Positions 31,701-42,579 of a stretch of DNA of 64,000 nucleotides are shown piece after piece. This stretch comes from Monomorium pharaonis (lineage: Eukaryota > Arthropoda > Insecta > Hymenoptera > Formicidae). How positions within the stretch are numbered: the stretch's first letter is position 1; each line of letters starts with the position of its first letter. The translations under genes and the position numbers were made by a program. The stretch is taken from NCBI RefSeq assembly GCF_013373865.1, contig NC_050475.1:3301001-3365000 (forward strand), read 5' to 3'. A model generated the notes under the pieces. The model was not told the origin of the DNA. It saw nothing but the letters and a program-made list of their open reading frames with translations, and did no database searches.

Positions 31701-32488
31701 CAAAGTGCGAAATTGCCGCGTAGTTTCCGCAACGAGGACAGATATGCCATATATATCACGCGATTACGTAACTACGAAGTTTTATTATTATCGCCGGCGG
31801 ACGAATATATCCGTTCCTGACTTATTAAGTGTAAGATATGTTTCTTCGTTCCAAAGTTCACGAGATGTGATGTCGGATTTACAAACGTAGAATTTTCCTC
31901 GATCGCGCCCCGCGAGAAGCGTATTTTCAATTTCGAAAATATCGGAGCCACGCGCGCCCCTTGAATTTGGCGCCCTCTCGGCACGGCACTGCCGCGTCCA
32001 AGATGCATTGCGAGCGCGACGCGGGTGGTCAACGCGCAGCAGAGCGGGTGAAGGTTTAGAGAGTAATATCGTGAATACATGAGAGCCGCTCTTGCGACAG
32101 CAACTAGTATAAACTCGACGCCTATTTCAATTTATACAATTTGGAAACGATGACGTACGACAACAGTAAAAATATTAAGAAACTGTCCTTCCTAACTCGC
32201 GTTTTAAAATAACTACGCAGAACGTCCTGTGTGCTCGTTTCAGCCGCTGACCGTAGATACGCATGGGGCTATTAAATGCTTCAACCTCGTCAATTTAAGT
32301 CATTAATACGCTTATCTGAACCGTATATGCCTCGAATGCGCATAAATTCATTAACGTTAAGACATTAATGATCCCGCGTATACGTGCGCGTCTTACGCGG
32401 ATGGAGAATGATTTACTTCCAAATTTATTTCTAAAAACTTGCGTTCCGACGCCACACCCTAGGTACGGCTCTGCGAGCGCCTACACGC

Positions 32489-32528
<40 letters not shown>

Positions 32529-33089
32529 GCGGACGCGGCGATGTACCTGAAGAAAGTCGAGCGATGCCGGTTGACATCGGCCGAGCGGGTAGCTCGATTC
32601 GTTCCGGCGATGTGACGCGACGACGTTACGTTACGTTACGTTACGTTACGTCGCGCCGCGTCGTATCGCGCCGCGCGGCGGAAGAATACATATCCTCTCG
32701 CTCGCGGAGCGTGCACGCGCGCCGGTCGGCTGGCCGAGTGGACTCGTCCAAGATGGCGTCGCGGTGATTGGCGGCGCGGCGTCACGTAAACGCGGATCCG
32801 GTGATTCGTGCGCCGTACGCATGCACGTCGCGCACGTCGCGCACGTCGCGTGGGAACGCGACGCGCGATCGACGGCGAGTCGACGTCGCGACGTCGGGAA
32901 GGCGCGCGCGAGTGGAACCGCGCCGGAGTAGCGCGTCCTCCGCGACGCGACGCTTAGCGTCGCGGCAGTAGAGAGAGACAGAGAGAGAGAGAAAGAGAGG
33001 CATCCCGGCGCCACGCCGCGGCGCAATGGCGACGTCCAGGTTGCCGCGTGCACGCGCCCCGCTCATGGCGACGGCGGCGCGCGCACGTA

Positions 33090-33137
<48 letters not shown>

Positions 33138-34644
33138 CGTACGAACGCACGCCTCGTCGTTTTCATTTACATAACTCGGCCGCGCCGTGATGTGCGCGCG
33201 CGCTTTTTCGCGCGGCGTAAGGATCGGTGGCGACGCCTCGATGCTAAAAAATACATTAATCGAGTAAACATATGTCGCGTTAATTCCTTACGCGTATCCA
33301 CGTAACGATCTCTGTCGTCGCGACGAACGCGACGTGTCGGGGACGGGGAAGGGATAAAGAGAAAGAGAACAGAAAACGAGATCCGTAGGAAGTAGTCCGG
33401 GAAGATTCGGCGACAGAACGCCGTTTGAATTGTTTAAATTTCAAACATCTCTCGTGTTATCAAACAAAAGAAGAACAAGACGCATTTTTTTTTTTAAGAC
33501 TTGAACTTTCTCCGTCGTCGCGATCGATGTCGCGACCAGCGAGCGTCCGTCCTATGCGCTTTAATACGCATCGATGACAAATGTCAATAGTCGTCAAGTC
33601 GTCGAGAGGCAACGATGCTTACGTCGATATTTTCGGATAGGCCAAAAGTACGAGGCACTGTTAGTAGATTTCGATATACGAACCGTTGGTATCGAGAATT
33701 ATCGCATTTCTATTCGAGATGCATGTACGTTTTGACGCTCGCTTGGGAAAGGCAACACCTCATTGCGGCCTCTTTACGTCGTCGATCGATGTCGCAAATT
33801 GCAAAGATCCCCGGGAACGATCATTATCACCGAGTGCAGTGTCATACCTCTGTTTTATTATAGTCAGGAAGTACGCATTTCACAAAAGAGATAGTTGTTT
33901 CGAAGGATCTCATTTCGAACGTGGAATGTTTATGTTTGAAGTTTCAGAAAACAAAAGGAAGCTCTAAGCTAAATTGCACTTGAAAAATTTAATCAACACA
34001 ATTTTCAGTTCTACTGAAAGAATATTGAAAAAAGAATATCAAGCTTTCAATAAAAAAAAAAAAGAGAGAGAGAGGCTTTTGTTTTAAAATTATTTAATTA
34101 TTCGCAAGTATTTTGATCAATTTTTTCCGAGTGTAGAAATATCTGTGTGAACTACACTTGAGATACATCACCGCGAAGTTCCCAAGGGCTTTCGAAGAAA
34201 CGGTAATTATAGATATAATGTAAGACCGTAATGAGAGGTACGAAGTAGTGGTTCAAGTTCGATTCATTCATCGAAGCCAAGTTTCGACATGGTTTACTTG
34301 AGAAACGAGTTCACGTTATTCGCGATTCTCTCGCGACGTCAAATCGATACGATCGACAGCGTTAATATACCACGCGATAGATTTTCCGAAATTTCACGAG
34401 TCACTCCCTAATTAATCGCCACTTGGACGCGCGCATATCGCGTATCTATTACAAAACTCGGGGGGACGATTGCCGTACGGTTCTTTGCGCTTGTGTTCGC
34501 AGTCGCAGTTTAATTAATGGACACGATCGTAGCCATTAATGGGGGGAATTTGACGCGTTTCGTCCGCGGTGAAATCCGCGGAAAACTCATTATCCAAGTA
34601 TTTCACTGATTAACTCTAATCACATTTATGGCACCGCATCGGCG

Positions 34645-34684
<40 letters not shown>

Positions 34685-35867
34685 ACATTTTGTTATCGTC
34701 GGCACTCGCGTCCGCGAATAATCCGGGGATATCTCTGTACGATTGATTTCATTTCACTTACAAATTCGCTCTAAAAATATAGCCCGTTCCACAGATGGGG
34801 CCGATCTCTAATTAACTTATCTCCGTCGTAACGATTTTCGTTTCGCGCCATTTAAACGCCATGGAATATGTGTGTCGCGAATCTCGCCGGGTTACGTAAT
34901 AATTCGGCGTGCCGATCCGCCGAGCAGATTGATTCCCGAGCGATGTGAGAATCAAGAGCGCGATACAAATTAAATTGGGAACAGCAGCCGGCGCGGCACG
35001 ATTTTTCGCACAATGGCGCGAGGTGATTCATTCTCCAGGGTAGTCTGAGATTTCGATTCATTCGAGTGAATTATTGAATGCTTATGCAAGTTTTATCAAC
35101 AATTTTACGCTCGCGCGCGTAGGAAAAATTCCGTGACATTTCTCTCCCCTCCTTTCTCTCTCTCTACATATAAATATATATAATATCCAAATGTAATTGT
35201 GTGAATGTGGCCGCATGTGACGTATCCCCGAATGTACGCATGGTGTCACGGCGAGAAATTAGACTCGAATCTGTGATCGATTATCAATCTCGAATTTGGG
35301 TGTCAACCCGTTCGCATATGCGCGCCAAATTACACGAGTTCCTCGAGGGGAGAATTCTATGGGGAGCTGCAATTACAACGTGTACATACACGGCGTATAT
35401 TTATCTAAAAATTCTAATTGCACCCGACGTACAATGTGTGTGCGCAATTCGCGTAACGGCGATACGGTGTTTATCGTTACGTTTAGATATTAAACTGCGC
35501 ACTGATACACAAAACTGGGCGCTGCCGGGTTTTACTAATGCAAAAGTGAAGTCTTCTCTGCGGATCTGTCTTCATTTATATTACAACCGACGCGGCTATC
35601 ATCCGGAAGGAGGCGGTGAATCGCGGGCTCTCGCTCTCTCTCTCTCTCTTTCTCTCCCTCGATCAATCGTCCGCGGGTAAAGTCGGCCGACAACGACGAC
35701 GCCGGGCGACGAGAATCCACCATTAATCACGCGGGGCGCGCACGATCGGTGTGTCCCGCGTCTCGGAGACGCTCGTGCCTCTTCCCGCTTTCCACGCCAC
35801 CGGAAAAATGCTAACTCCTCGAAGCGTTCCGTATGCGTGCGCGCGCGAACGAATGAAACGCGAAGCG

Positions 35868-35914
<47 letters not shown>

Positions 35915-36475
35915 CTCTCTTTCTTCACGTCCTAGCGATATACGAGAAAGAAACAAGGCACGCGGAGTCGCCGCGTACGAATTTTAATTCACCGCGAGAA
36001 ATTCGGACGCCGATCGGCGGAGCGCGGCGGCGATTGGCGGTCGCACGCCGCCGAGAGCAACAAAGACGAAATGAAGCGTGGCGTGTGTCGAGCCGCGCGG
36101 AGGCAAATTAAGTGGGAAGGAAGGTAGGAAGGAAGGAAGCGAAGAGAAGACGGGAGAAATGGAGCAGTCCGCGGTATAGCACGCGGAACGCGCGCGAGCC
36201 ACATTTCTTTTTTTATTCGCGAGAGAAAAAGGGAGAGAGAGAGAACACAAGCGCGAGAAAAAGAGAGAGGGAACGTGAGGAGTCCTCGACGGAGTGCGCC
36301 ATGCCCGTTGCTCGTTCGCGGCCATGCATCGTCGGTGCGTGCATATGCCATCCTTCTCCTTCCCCCCCCTCCTCTCGGTGAGGCGACGAGGGCGACGACG
36401 GGACGGCCACGCGGTCGCCGTCGTCGGGACGAAATCCCGATTCAAACATGAAAAACGGTGTGGGAAAGAGAGTGG

Positions 36476-36527
<52 letters not shown>

Positions 36528-36817
36528 TGAGAGAGACAGACGGAAGTGCCAGAACGTGGCACATTAGCGAATGCGTGGTTGTTGTGTCGCCGCCGAGAAG
36601 CGTCGAGGCAACACGGCGATTCTGTCCTCTACTTCTTTCTCCCTTCCTCCGACCCTCTCTGTCCTTCTCTCCTTCGCGGACACGGCGAACGCCGCTGTTT
36701 AACGCGATCGCGATTTCGCCCGCAGTCTCGGAGCGATTGATGACGGGAAAGGGGACGGGAGGAGGGACGCACGCAGATTGAAATTTCGAGACGCGTGCAT
36801 CTATCGTGCTATGCGAG

Positions 36818-36900
<83 letters not shown>

Positions 36901-37198
36901 ACATTGGTCCACCCGCGCGCCGCGTAATAAAGAGGCGCGTGCGAAAACCCAGAGTGTCCGCACAGAGATCGTACGTCGAAGAGGAACACGCACACATACC
37001 ACACACACACACACACACACATATGTATTCTCACACACGCGCGCGCGAACACGGGGGAGAAAGAGGAAAGTGCGGTGGAGATAAAGATTGGAGGCAACAC
37101 ACAGGCGGTAAAGCAGCGCAGTAAAAGAAGAAATCTGAGGGTCGCCTTACGTCGCCGGGCTTCTTTCCCCGCTTCTCGAGCTCTATCCGCTTCTCCAT
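28308..37198 (-). CDS. Anp32a: Acidic leucine-rich nuclear phosphoprotein 32 (ANP32 family), complete
   Basis: Eight coding exons: 37198-37151, 30004-29861, 29679-29560, 29478-29366, 29272-29169, 29026-28959, 28680-28587 and 28372-28308. They sum to 756 nt, giving 251 residues plus stop, with matching splice phases. The protein opens MEKRIELEKRGKKPGD, then the LRR domain to about residue 145 (LDNCRST, LSLINVGLTSLKGFPKL, ELSDNRISGGLN, LNLSGNKIKDLDTL, NYREKVFNLIPSLRYLDG). A Glu/Asp-rich tail follows to about residue 232, then a basic nuclear signal GKKRKIDD (237-244). Family members act in the nucleus and cytoplasm as histone chaperones and PP2A inhibitors. The length matches the family. It could equally be named ANP32E or Mapmodulin, as insects usually have a single member. 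The long first intron (30005-37150) separates the short start exon from the rest. Confidence 0.95.
28702..28738. repeat. (AT)n microsatellite in an Anp32 intron
   Basis: About 18 AT units between coding exons 6 and 7 (intron 28681-28958). Confidence 0.95.
32491..32527. repeat. (GA)n microsatellite
   Basis: About 18 GA units at the edge of a CpG island inside Anp32 intron 1. Confidence 0.95.
32622..32651. repeat. (ACGTT)n pentamer array
   Basis: About six units of GACGTTACGTTACGTTACG type. Each unit contains an ACGT core. Confidence 0.9.
33090..33139. repeat. (GCAC)n tetramer array
   Basis: About 12 CGCA/ACGC units in a CpG island. Confidence 0.95.
34650..34680. repeat. (CT)n microsatellite
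   Basis: About 15 CT units in Anp32 intron 1. Confidence 0.95.
35871..35910. repeat. (CT)n microsatellite
   Basis: About 20 CT units. A shorter, interrupted CT run lies at about 35630-35658. Confidence 0.95.
36479..36540. repeat. (GA)n microsatellite
   Basis: About 21 GA units followed by a degenerate GA-rich end. Confidence 0.95.
36818..36899. repeat. (GA)n microsatellite, about 80 bases
   Basis: About 40 uninterrupted GA units near the 3' side of the first Anp32 exon, inside intron 1. The long Arg-Glu and Ser-Leu frames across it are artefacts. Confidence 0.95.
36999..37020. repeat. (CA)n microsatellite
   Basis: About 11 CA units just inside Anp32 intron 1. Confidence 0.9.
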
Positions 37199-37290
37199 GG
37201 CCGGCACCAGTCGGTCGGTCCCCGCGATCCGCTGCTCCTCGTTCTCGCTCCGCTCCGTGCGCACACGTATCGTCGCCGTTCGTCTCTTCC

Positions 37291-37342
37291 TCCTCCGCCG
37301 CCGCCGCCGCCGCCACCACCGCCGCCTCCACCTCCTCCTCTC
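37291..37342. repeat. CCG/CCT triplet run
   Basis: Imperfect CCG and CCT triplets, probably transcribed as CGG/AGG in the Anp32 5' UTR. Confidence 0.85.
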
Positions 37343-37540
37343 CTCGCTGCGTCGCAACACCGACTACTACGTGCCAGCAACCTTGTTCTCTCTCACTCTC
37401 TCGGGGCCGGGAATATAATATGACGGACGGACACGGCCGAACCAACACGGTCGGTCACCGGGCAGTGCGCGGATAGCCGAATGCCACCCCGACGACGTTG
37501 CTGCTGCTCTTGCTGCTGCAGTGCGCTGCGTGCCTCCTCC

Positions 37541-37546
37541 TCGTCG

Positions 37547-37578
<32 letters not shown>

Positions 37579-37586
37579 GTCGTCGC
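37541..37586. repeat. CGT triplet run
   Basis: About 15 CGT units interrupted by two TTC triplets. Confidence 0.9.
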
Positions 37587-39102
37587 GTGCGTGTGCGTCG
37601 CGCGCGTTTCCCTCGCCGTGTAGTGGAGTCGCGTGTTCCGGAAGAACAACCGAAAGTGAGAGAAACCACCACCTCCGAAACACCCGCGGTTCGATTCCGG
37701 TCCGCAAAGCCCTTACGCTAAGCCGCACGTCTCTCTACGTGTCTCTACGCTCGCCGACTCGCCGGACTTGTGTGGCGGTGTCTCCTCCTCCTCCTCCTCG
37801 CCTCTTCTCTCCTCTCTCTTCCCGCCCCTCCCCCTCGTCCGCGCGGACGCTCCCCTCCCCTCGTCCCCTCCACACGCAACACAACACAAGCCGCATCGGA
37901 GGCGGGAAACGAGACACATGTCTGGCACTACTTTCGAAGCGGCCAATCCGGACGGTCGGCGCAGGCCACCGCGCGCCACCTGTCGGCCGTCGCGTCGAAC
38001 CGTCGGCGGAAGCGCGCCACACTCCGCCGCGTTTAAACGTGATGGCCGCGTCGTCGCCGAGCGCTACCAGAAATAATTTGCGACTTCGAGACTTCCCACG
38101 AGTGCTTGACATAACCTACTTTTAATAAAGCTCTGCAAAGATCGCTATTATTAAGCCAATTATATTATAGCGAGAGAGCTATCTTTATAGCTAGCGAAAA
38201 TTACCTTTACAGCTGTTATTAAATAAAAAAGAATACATGCTAAAACACTATTGATGTTGTTATTATTTCTGTATGTGCGCGATAATATTTTAGATCGATA
38301 TAAAACTAAGAGGCAGAGAAAGACTATATTATGTTATATTCTGAAAATCAATCTTACATTTAATTTTAATATAAGAAACTAACAATAAAGGGTCGATATC
38401 ACCAATTTTGATTAACTTGTATATATATATACATATATGTGTACATTAAATTTCTGAAATTGCCAACTACAAAACTTAAAACTAATCAGCGTGTCTGATC
38501 TGAGAATGTTGAATGCATTCGCAAGTCAAATGCATTGTAATAATATTTGCTTCATCGCGGTAACTTTTGTTACAGCTGTTAGTATTTTGATGACACGATT
38601 GCACATTGAGAAAAGTGTACATAAATCGAGCAAAAAGTTTTTATGTAGAAAAACTATTATAATTTCATTTTTAATAATTTAAGGTGCTATTTAAGAGAAA
38701 GATATAAATTAATTGTTTTATTTTATTAAATTGATAAATTTAGGAGCGGCGCAGTACAAAAAATATTAAAAAAAGCTTTTTTTTCTAATTGTGTCATTCC
38801 GAATAAGAATTATTGAAAGCGATTTAATCATATATTCCTAATTTTTTTGCTTGAACAATTTTGTATGTTCGGAATCCCACGTAATGAATGCATTATCAAC
38901 GAAGCGATCGTTCTAAATTTACCCGCATATAGAGATACATTGATTCGGAAGAGTCGATTAATGAAAGCATTTGCAAATATGCGTTTCACATTTTGTTCGT
39001 TCTAAAAAAGAACTTTTCTCACCTTTTGTACTAGAAACAGATGAAGAATAAGTTAAACAAAGCAGTATCAAAGATTAATCTATATCGATAGAAAGGGATA
39101 AT

Positions 39103-39148
39103 ATAACCTATAACCTATAACCTATAACCTATAACCTATAACCTATAA
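39103..39148. repeat. (ATAACCT)n heptamer array
   Basis: About 6.5 head-to-tail copies of the 7-base unit ATAACCT. It resembles, but is not, the insect telomere unit (TTAGG/CCTAA). Confidence 0.95.
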
Positions 39149-39149
39149 A

Positions 39150-39182
39150 CACATCTTTCAAAAAGCTTTCTGAAAGATGTGT
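39150..39182. repeat. 32-base near-perfect palindrome
   Basis: CACATCTTTCAAAAAGCTTT continuing into CTGAAAGATGTG reads almost the same on both strands, centred on AAGCTT. It directly follows the heptamer array. Confidence 0.85.
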
Positions 39183-39427
39183 GCTGTGTGGGGAAAGGAG
39201 ATCTTTATAAAAATTTAGAATCAGTAAAATTTTGTTGTTTATTATACGGATAGATTGTTGTTTAATTTACTTAAACGTATGATGTTGATTTAAACTTGTC
39301 GCATAACAAAAAAAATTTCTTTCACGTTATCTCACAGCGCAAGCAAGTCGAACGATGAATACTCAAATTTCTGTCAATAATACTGTCAGAGGCGGAATCT
39401 CGTCACATTTTGTGTCGCGTATCGTTT

Positions 39428-40091
39428 CTATAAAGATAAAAGGCATATATCCAGCAAAATCCCGATATCTGTTTCTCGCTCGCGTCTCGAGCATTTCGCT
39501 AGCTCGAGAAACGCGAGCTCGTGTGCGTCGTCGTCGGAAATTTTCGTCGGCCCGTGTGTCGCCGCGGTACCCCGCGGCAGGAGGGGGCTGGGAGAAAAGG
39601 GTGGGAAAGTGGAGATTGTCTCGCTCTCGCGTGACGTTCGTTCGGACGCTTTGACGGCGGGCACGTTCTTCGGGGTTTTCGGCTTCGAACCGGATCGCGC
39701 GGAGGCTCGATCGTCGCGCGATGCGTCACGCCCGCTGCTGCCGCCGAGCCTCTCCGAGGAAGATTTCGGCGCGATATGCTCCGCCACACGCTCGTGGCGA
39801 TCCGCGCCGCGCTGCGGGTGTCGGACACCGGCGCGAAACGTTCAGATCAATATGCGCTCATTGATTGCAACCGTGGCTGCGCTGTCGCGTCCTCCTCCTT
39901 CTCGGCGCTGAAGCCGCCGACGTTTCCCGGCCCGTTTGACATTGAAAACTCCTGGCCGATCCCCCTACGACATCGCTGAGCATTAACGGGGGCCTGATTC
40001 GGCTACGTCTCCGATTCCTGCATTTCCCGAATTCGGCCACCTGCTTTTGGAGGCTGGTGCGCATGGAAATTCTCGCGAGCGTGAGATTCAA
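39428..40091. other. CpG island with overlapping frames on both strands
   Basis: A CpG-rich block with a 119-codon frame on the minus strand (39428-39787, starting MAEHIAPKSSSERLGG, Ser/Arg/Pro-rich) and 99- to 100-codon frames on the plus strand. None shows a domain. The minus frame might be a first exon, since it starts with a plausible N-terminus, but I see no matching downstream exon. A composition effect is the simpler explanation. Confidence 0.25.
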
Positions 40092-41281
40092 GGCCCCGGA
40101 ATAATAAAACGCTGATATCCGCTAACGTTCATTTCTATTAATGTAGATTGATTTCGGTTTATCTTTTTTATCTTCCGCGAAAAGTTAAGAGAATAAGTTC
40201 AAGGGAGATCAAAGTTAATCTGTGCAAAGCATAAAATAATGCTATTAGTTTATTTCTCCCGGCTGAATATAATCGATATAATAAAGTGTTTAGCAGTTTT
40301 ATAATTATTTTAATTTAAAAAATTTTTAATATTGTTAATTAAATTACATGCACTTTATACTTTCTACAAAGGAATTATAATTTGCAGGGAAAATGGGGAA
40401 AAATAAGAAAAACGAAATAACATACGATTAGTTTTAAATTTTGCAATTTATTATATTTAATCGATCGGTATTTTTTTAAGTTAATCATAATTGGCGAGAC
40501 CAGCCCTAAAAATATCTCCTTTTTCTTTTCACTCAATTTCTATTAATCTATCTATCCAAAGAACAAATCTAATATTAATAGCTCAAGTATATTTTCATAT
40601 TTTGTCTTTATTATATATACTTTTTTCTTTTCTTCTAATATTGCATGAAACGTATCATATCGCGTTTCGAGGTTAGGCGCACAGGTTGTGGAGTTTCCTT
40701 GTCTGCGCGTTCATTCATGAAGAATCAATTTTCCCTCGCTTGCAAGTATCAGAATCCCATCGCACGACGATTGACCTGAGAAATAAGCAAATATGTGCGC
40801 GCTAATGGAGATCGTTGCCTAGTCGCGCACGGATTACACGCCGTGTCGTCGTATTTGTGCGGCCAATCAAATTACGCAGCTATAAATAGAAGCTGCCGTG
40901 TTACTTTCTTCAATCTCTGTCTTTCCTCCTGCGCGCGATTTTACCTTGCTATTCACGTTTAATCTCCTTTAGCCCTAATACTTTTTTTGAGCTATCGTCA
41001 CACAGGAATGAATCGACATATATTTTAATAAATGTGTCAAGTGATTATGACGAATTATTTATCTTATAGTGAGCATTTATTCTGTTAGATCTCAGAAATT
41101 AATAGAAGACACTTAACGTATTTATATTTTGAAAAAAAATTACATAATATTTTTGAAGAGAGTAATCAGAAATATATTAGAATTAAAATTTTTTTTAAGT
41201 AAATGATTTAGTTTTACGATATAAAACACTAACAACTCTGAAAATTACAGATTCTGTCGAAAACATTTATTGTGGAAAAAT

Positions 41282-41325
41282 ATATAATATATATGTGTGT
41301 GTGTATGTATATATATATATGTAAT
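41282..41325. repeat. TA/TG-rich microsatellite
   Basis: Mixed TA and TG dinucleotides. Confidence 0.8.
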
Positions 41326-42579
41326 ATTAATATATGTTATGTATATACAACCATATCTATATTTAAATAGTTATATTTTAAAAACTACTGATTGTTATTA
41401 CGACGAACAATCCTTTTTTTATATTGAGCAGCAACTGTTTAATCCTAAGAATACTGTAGCTAAATGTACAAAAAAATCAAAGTACATGCACGACTCTAAG
41501 TTACGACACATAATAAACTGCATTAAGAGTACATGTAGGTATGTTAAAAATAAACAATTTTATAATGCAATTCTTGAAACGTGTACAACTTCCTCTCCGT
41601 TTATCGCATGTTAATCGCACCATACATTATCTCGAAGTTGCTTTTTAAGTAAAAAAGGAAAGTTTGCTAACATTATGAAATGACGAATTATTATTATCAT
41701 CACAATTCGCTATCGGTCCGTACAAATTGTTTTCTATTTATTTTTTATATTTGTATATTTGTTATACACTAACAGTTGTAAAATTTTATTATTGCTGCTA
41801 TATACTTTTTAAGGTACAAAGTCTTACGAATTATTCTATAGAGCTATTTCCACAAATGTATAAAAAAAAACAAAAATTTATAAAAATAGATCTTTACTTT
41901 CTCACAATTATTTCGCATTGTTTAAAATAAATTCTAGACATTTTCCTATCTCGAGTATAAATAATCATATAATATCCACTTTTATGTAATAAAGTATGAT
42001 CTTTCAAACTATATGTGCGTGATAAGAAATATATTACATTGACTCCGATTTAAAATAATTGTGCTAAATTGATAAAATTTAATTATTGTGTACAATTTGT
42101 TCTAGCAACTGCTACGAATGTATAAAACGAAAATAGATAATACTTATTTTAAACATTGTTGAAGATATAACAGGAATATTATCTATATTCTTCTATCCAC
42201 CTACATAATTGCAAATTTAATATTTAAATTACAATTAACATTATCAAAAATATGAAATTACCTATGATATATGAAGGGCTTAAGAGAAGTACAATTATTT
42301 GCAAAGTATAATGTATGCAACTATGTGATTGCAAGAGTATGTGCAAATTCGTACGTAAAAATATTTTTATAATTACATTTAAATTAAGATTATATTATCT
42401 GTGTACAAATTGCGAGATATTCGAATATTACGAGTATACTCTAAATATGGCGAAGGAAATAAATTATTAATCTTAATTATTCTTGTACCGATTAAGCTTA
42501 AAAACAGGAGAATTAGATGCTAGCATTTTGCTTGCTGCCTTTCAATATTTTGTGCAGACAGTCTTATGGCAAAGAAATT

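Larger units (their letters stand above)
32560..33310. promoter_or_regulatory. CpG island inside Anp32 intron 1 (candidate promoter or enhancer)
   Basis: Very CpG-dense sequence with a pentamer array (32622-32651), three tandem CGCACGTCG units near 32825-32850, a tetramer array (33090-33139), AAGATGGCG followed by GATTGG, and weak donor-like GTAAGG sites on both strands near 33214 and 33285. No first exon of a known gene could be recognised. Calling it regulatory rests on composition and position only. Confidence 0.3.
30005..37150 (-). other. Anp32 intron 1 (7.1 kb), CpG islands and GA/CT tracts
   Basis: The intron is bounded by GTAAGG after Gly-Asp (37150) and TTACAG before Ile-Lys-Glu (30005). 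It contains CpG-rich islands at about 30260-30800, 31600-33310 and 35200-37150, each with overlapping open frames on both strands but no recognisable protein. An element like the vertebrate YY1 site (AAGATGGCG) occurs at about 32749, next to an inverted CCAAT box (GATTGG). No complete nested gene was found. The islands may be alternative promoters or enhancers. Confidence 0.6.
37199..38080 (-). promoter_or_regulatory. CpG-rich 5' UTR and promoter region of Anp32
   Basis: The sequence immediately upstream of the Anp32 start codon is CpG-dense. It holds a CCG/CCT triplet run (37291-37342) and a CGT/CGA triplet run (37541-37586). The 5' UTR must begin here unless another upstream intron exists. 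Long frames on both strands are low-complexity. No TATA box was seen. Confidence 0.55.
38081..42579. other. Intergenic region between the BTB gene and Anp32
   Basis: AT-rich except for a CpG-rich island at about 39470-40090. It contains a heptamer array followed by a palindrome (39103-39182) and a TA/TG-rich run at about 41282-41325. No supported gene. The left flank of the BTB gene stop codon (below 42580) is AT-rich and probably includes its 3' UTR; I could not single out a polyadenylation signal. Confidence 0.45.

Noticed and set aside
33048..33305. 85-codon frame with Ala-Arg-Thr-His repeats
   Set aside because: Translation of the tetramer microsatellite, not a protein.
35984..36562. 192-codon minus-strand frame
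   Set aside because: Low-complexity translation of CpG and GA-rich DNA, with competing open frames on the other strand.
36442..37448. Frames of 198 and 215 codons across 36.4-37.4 kb
   Set aside because: They are mostly GA/CT and triplet repeats plus CpG-rich sequence. The only genuine coding piece is the 16-residue Anp32 start exon at 37151-37198, in another frame context.
37680..37710. GGTTCGATTCC, resembling a tRNA B-box
   Set aside because: The flanking bases do not pair as a T-stem and no A-box is present upstream.
37481..38125. 214-codon plus-strand frame with poly-Ser
   Set aside because: Poly-Ser comes from the CGT triplet run; frames open on several phases and both strands, with no domain.
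39103..39148. Heptamer array as an interstitial telomere repeat
   Set aside because: The unit ATAACCT is 7 bases and does not equal the insect TTAGG/CCTAA pentamer.
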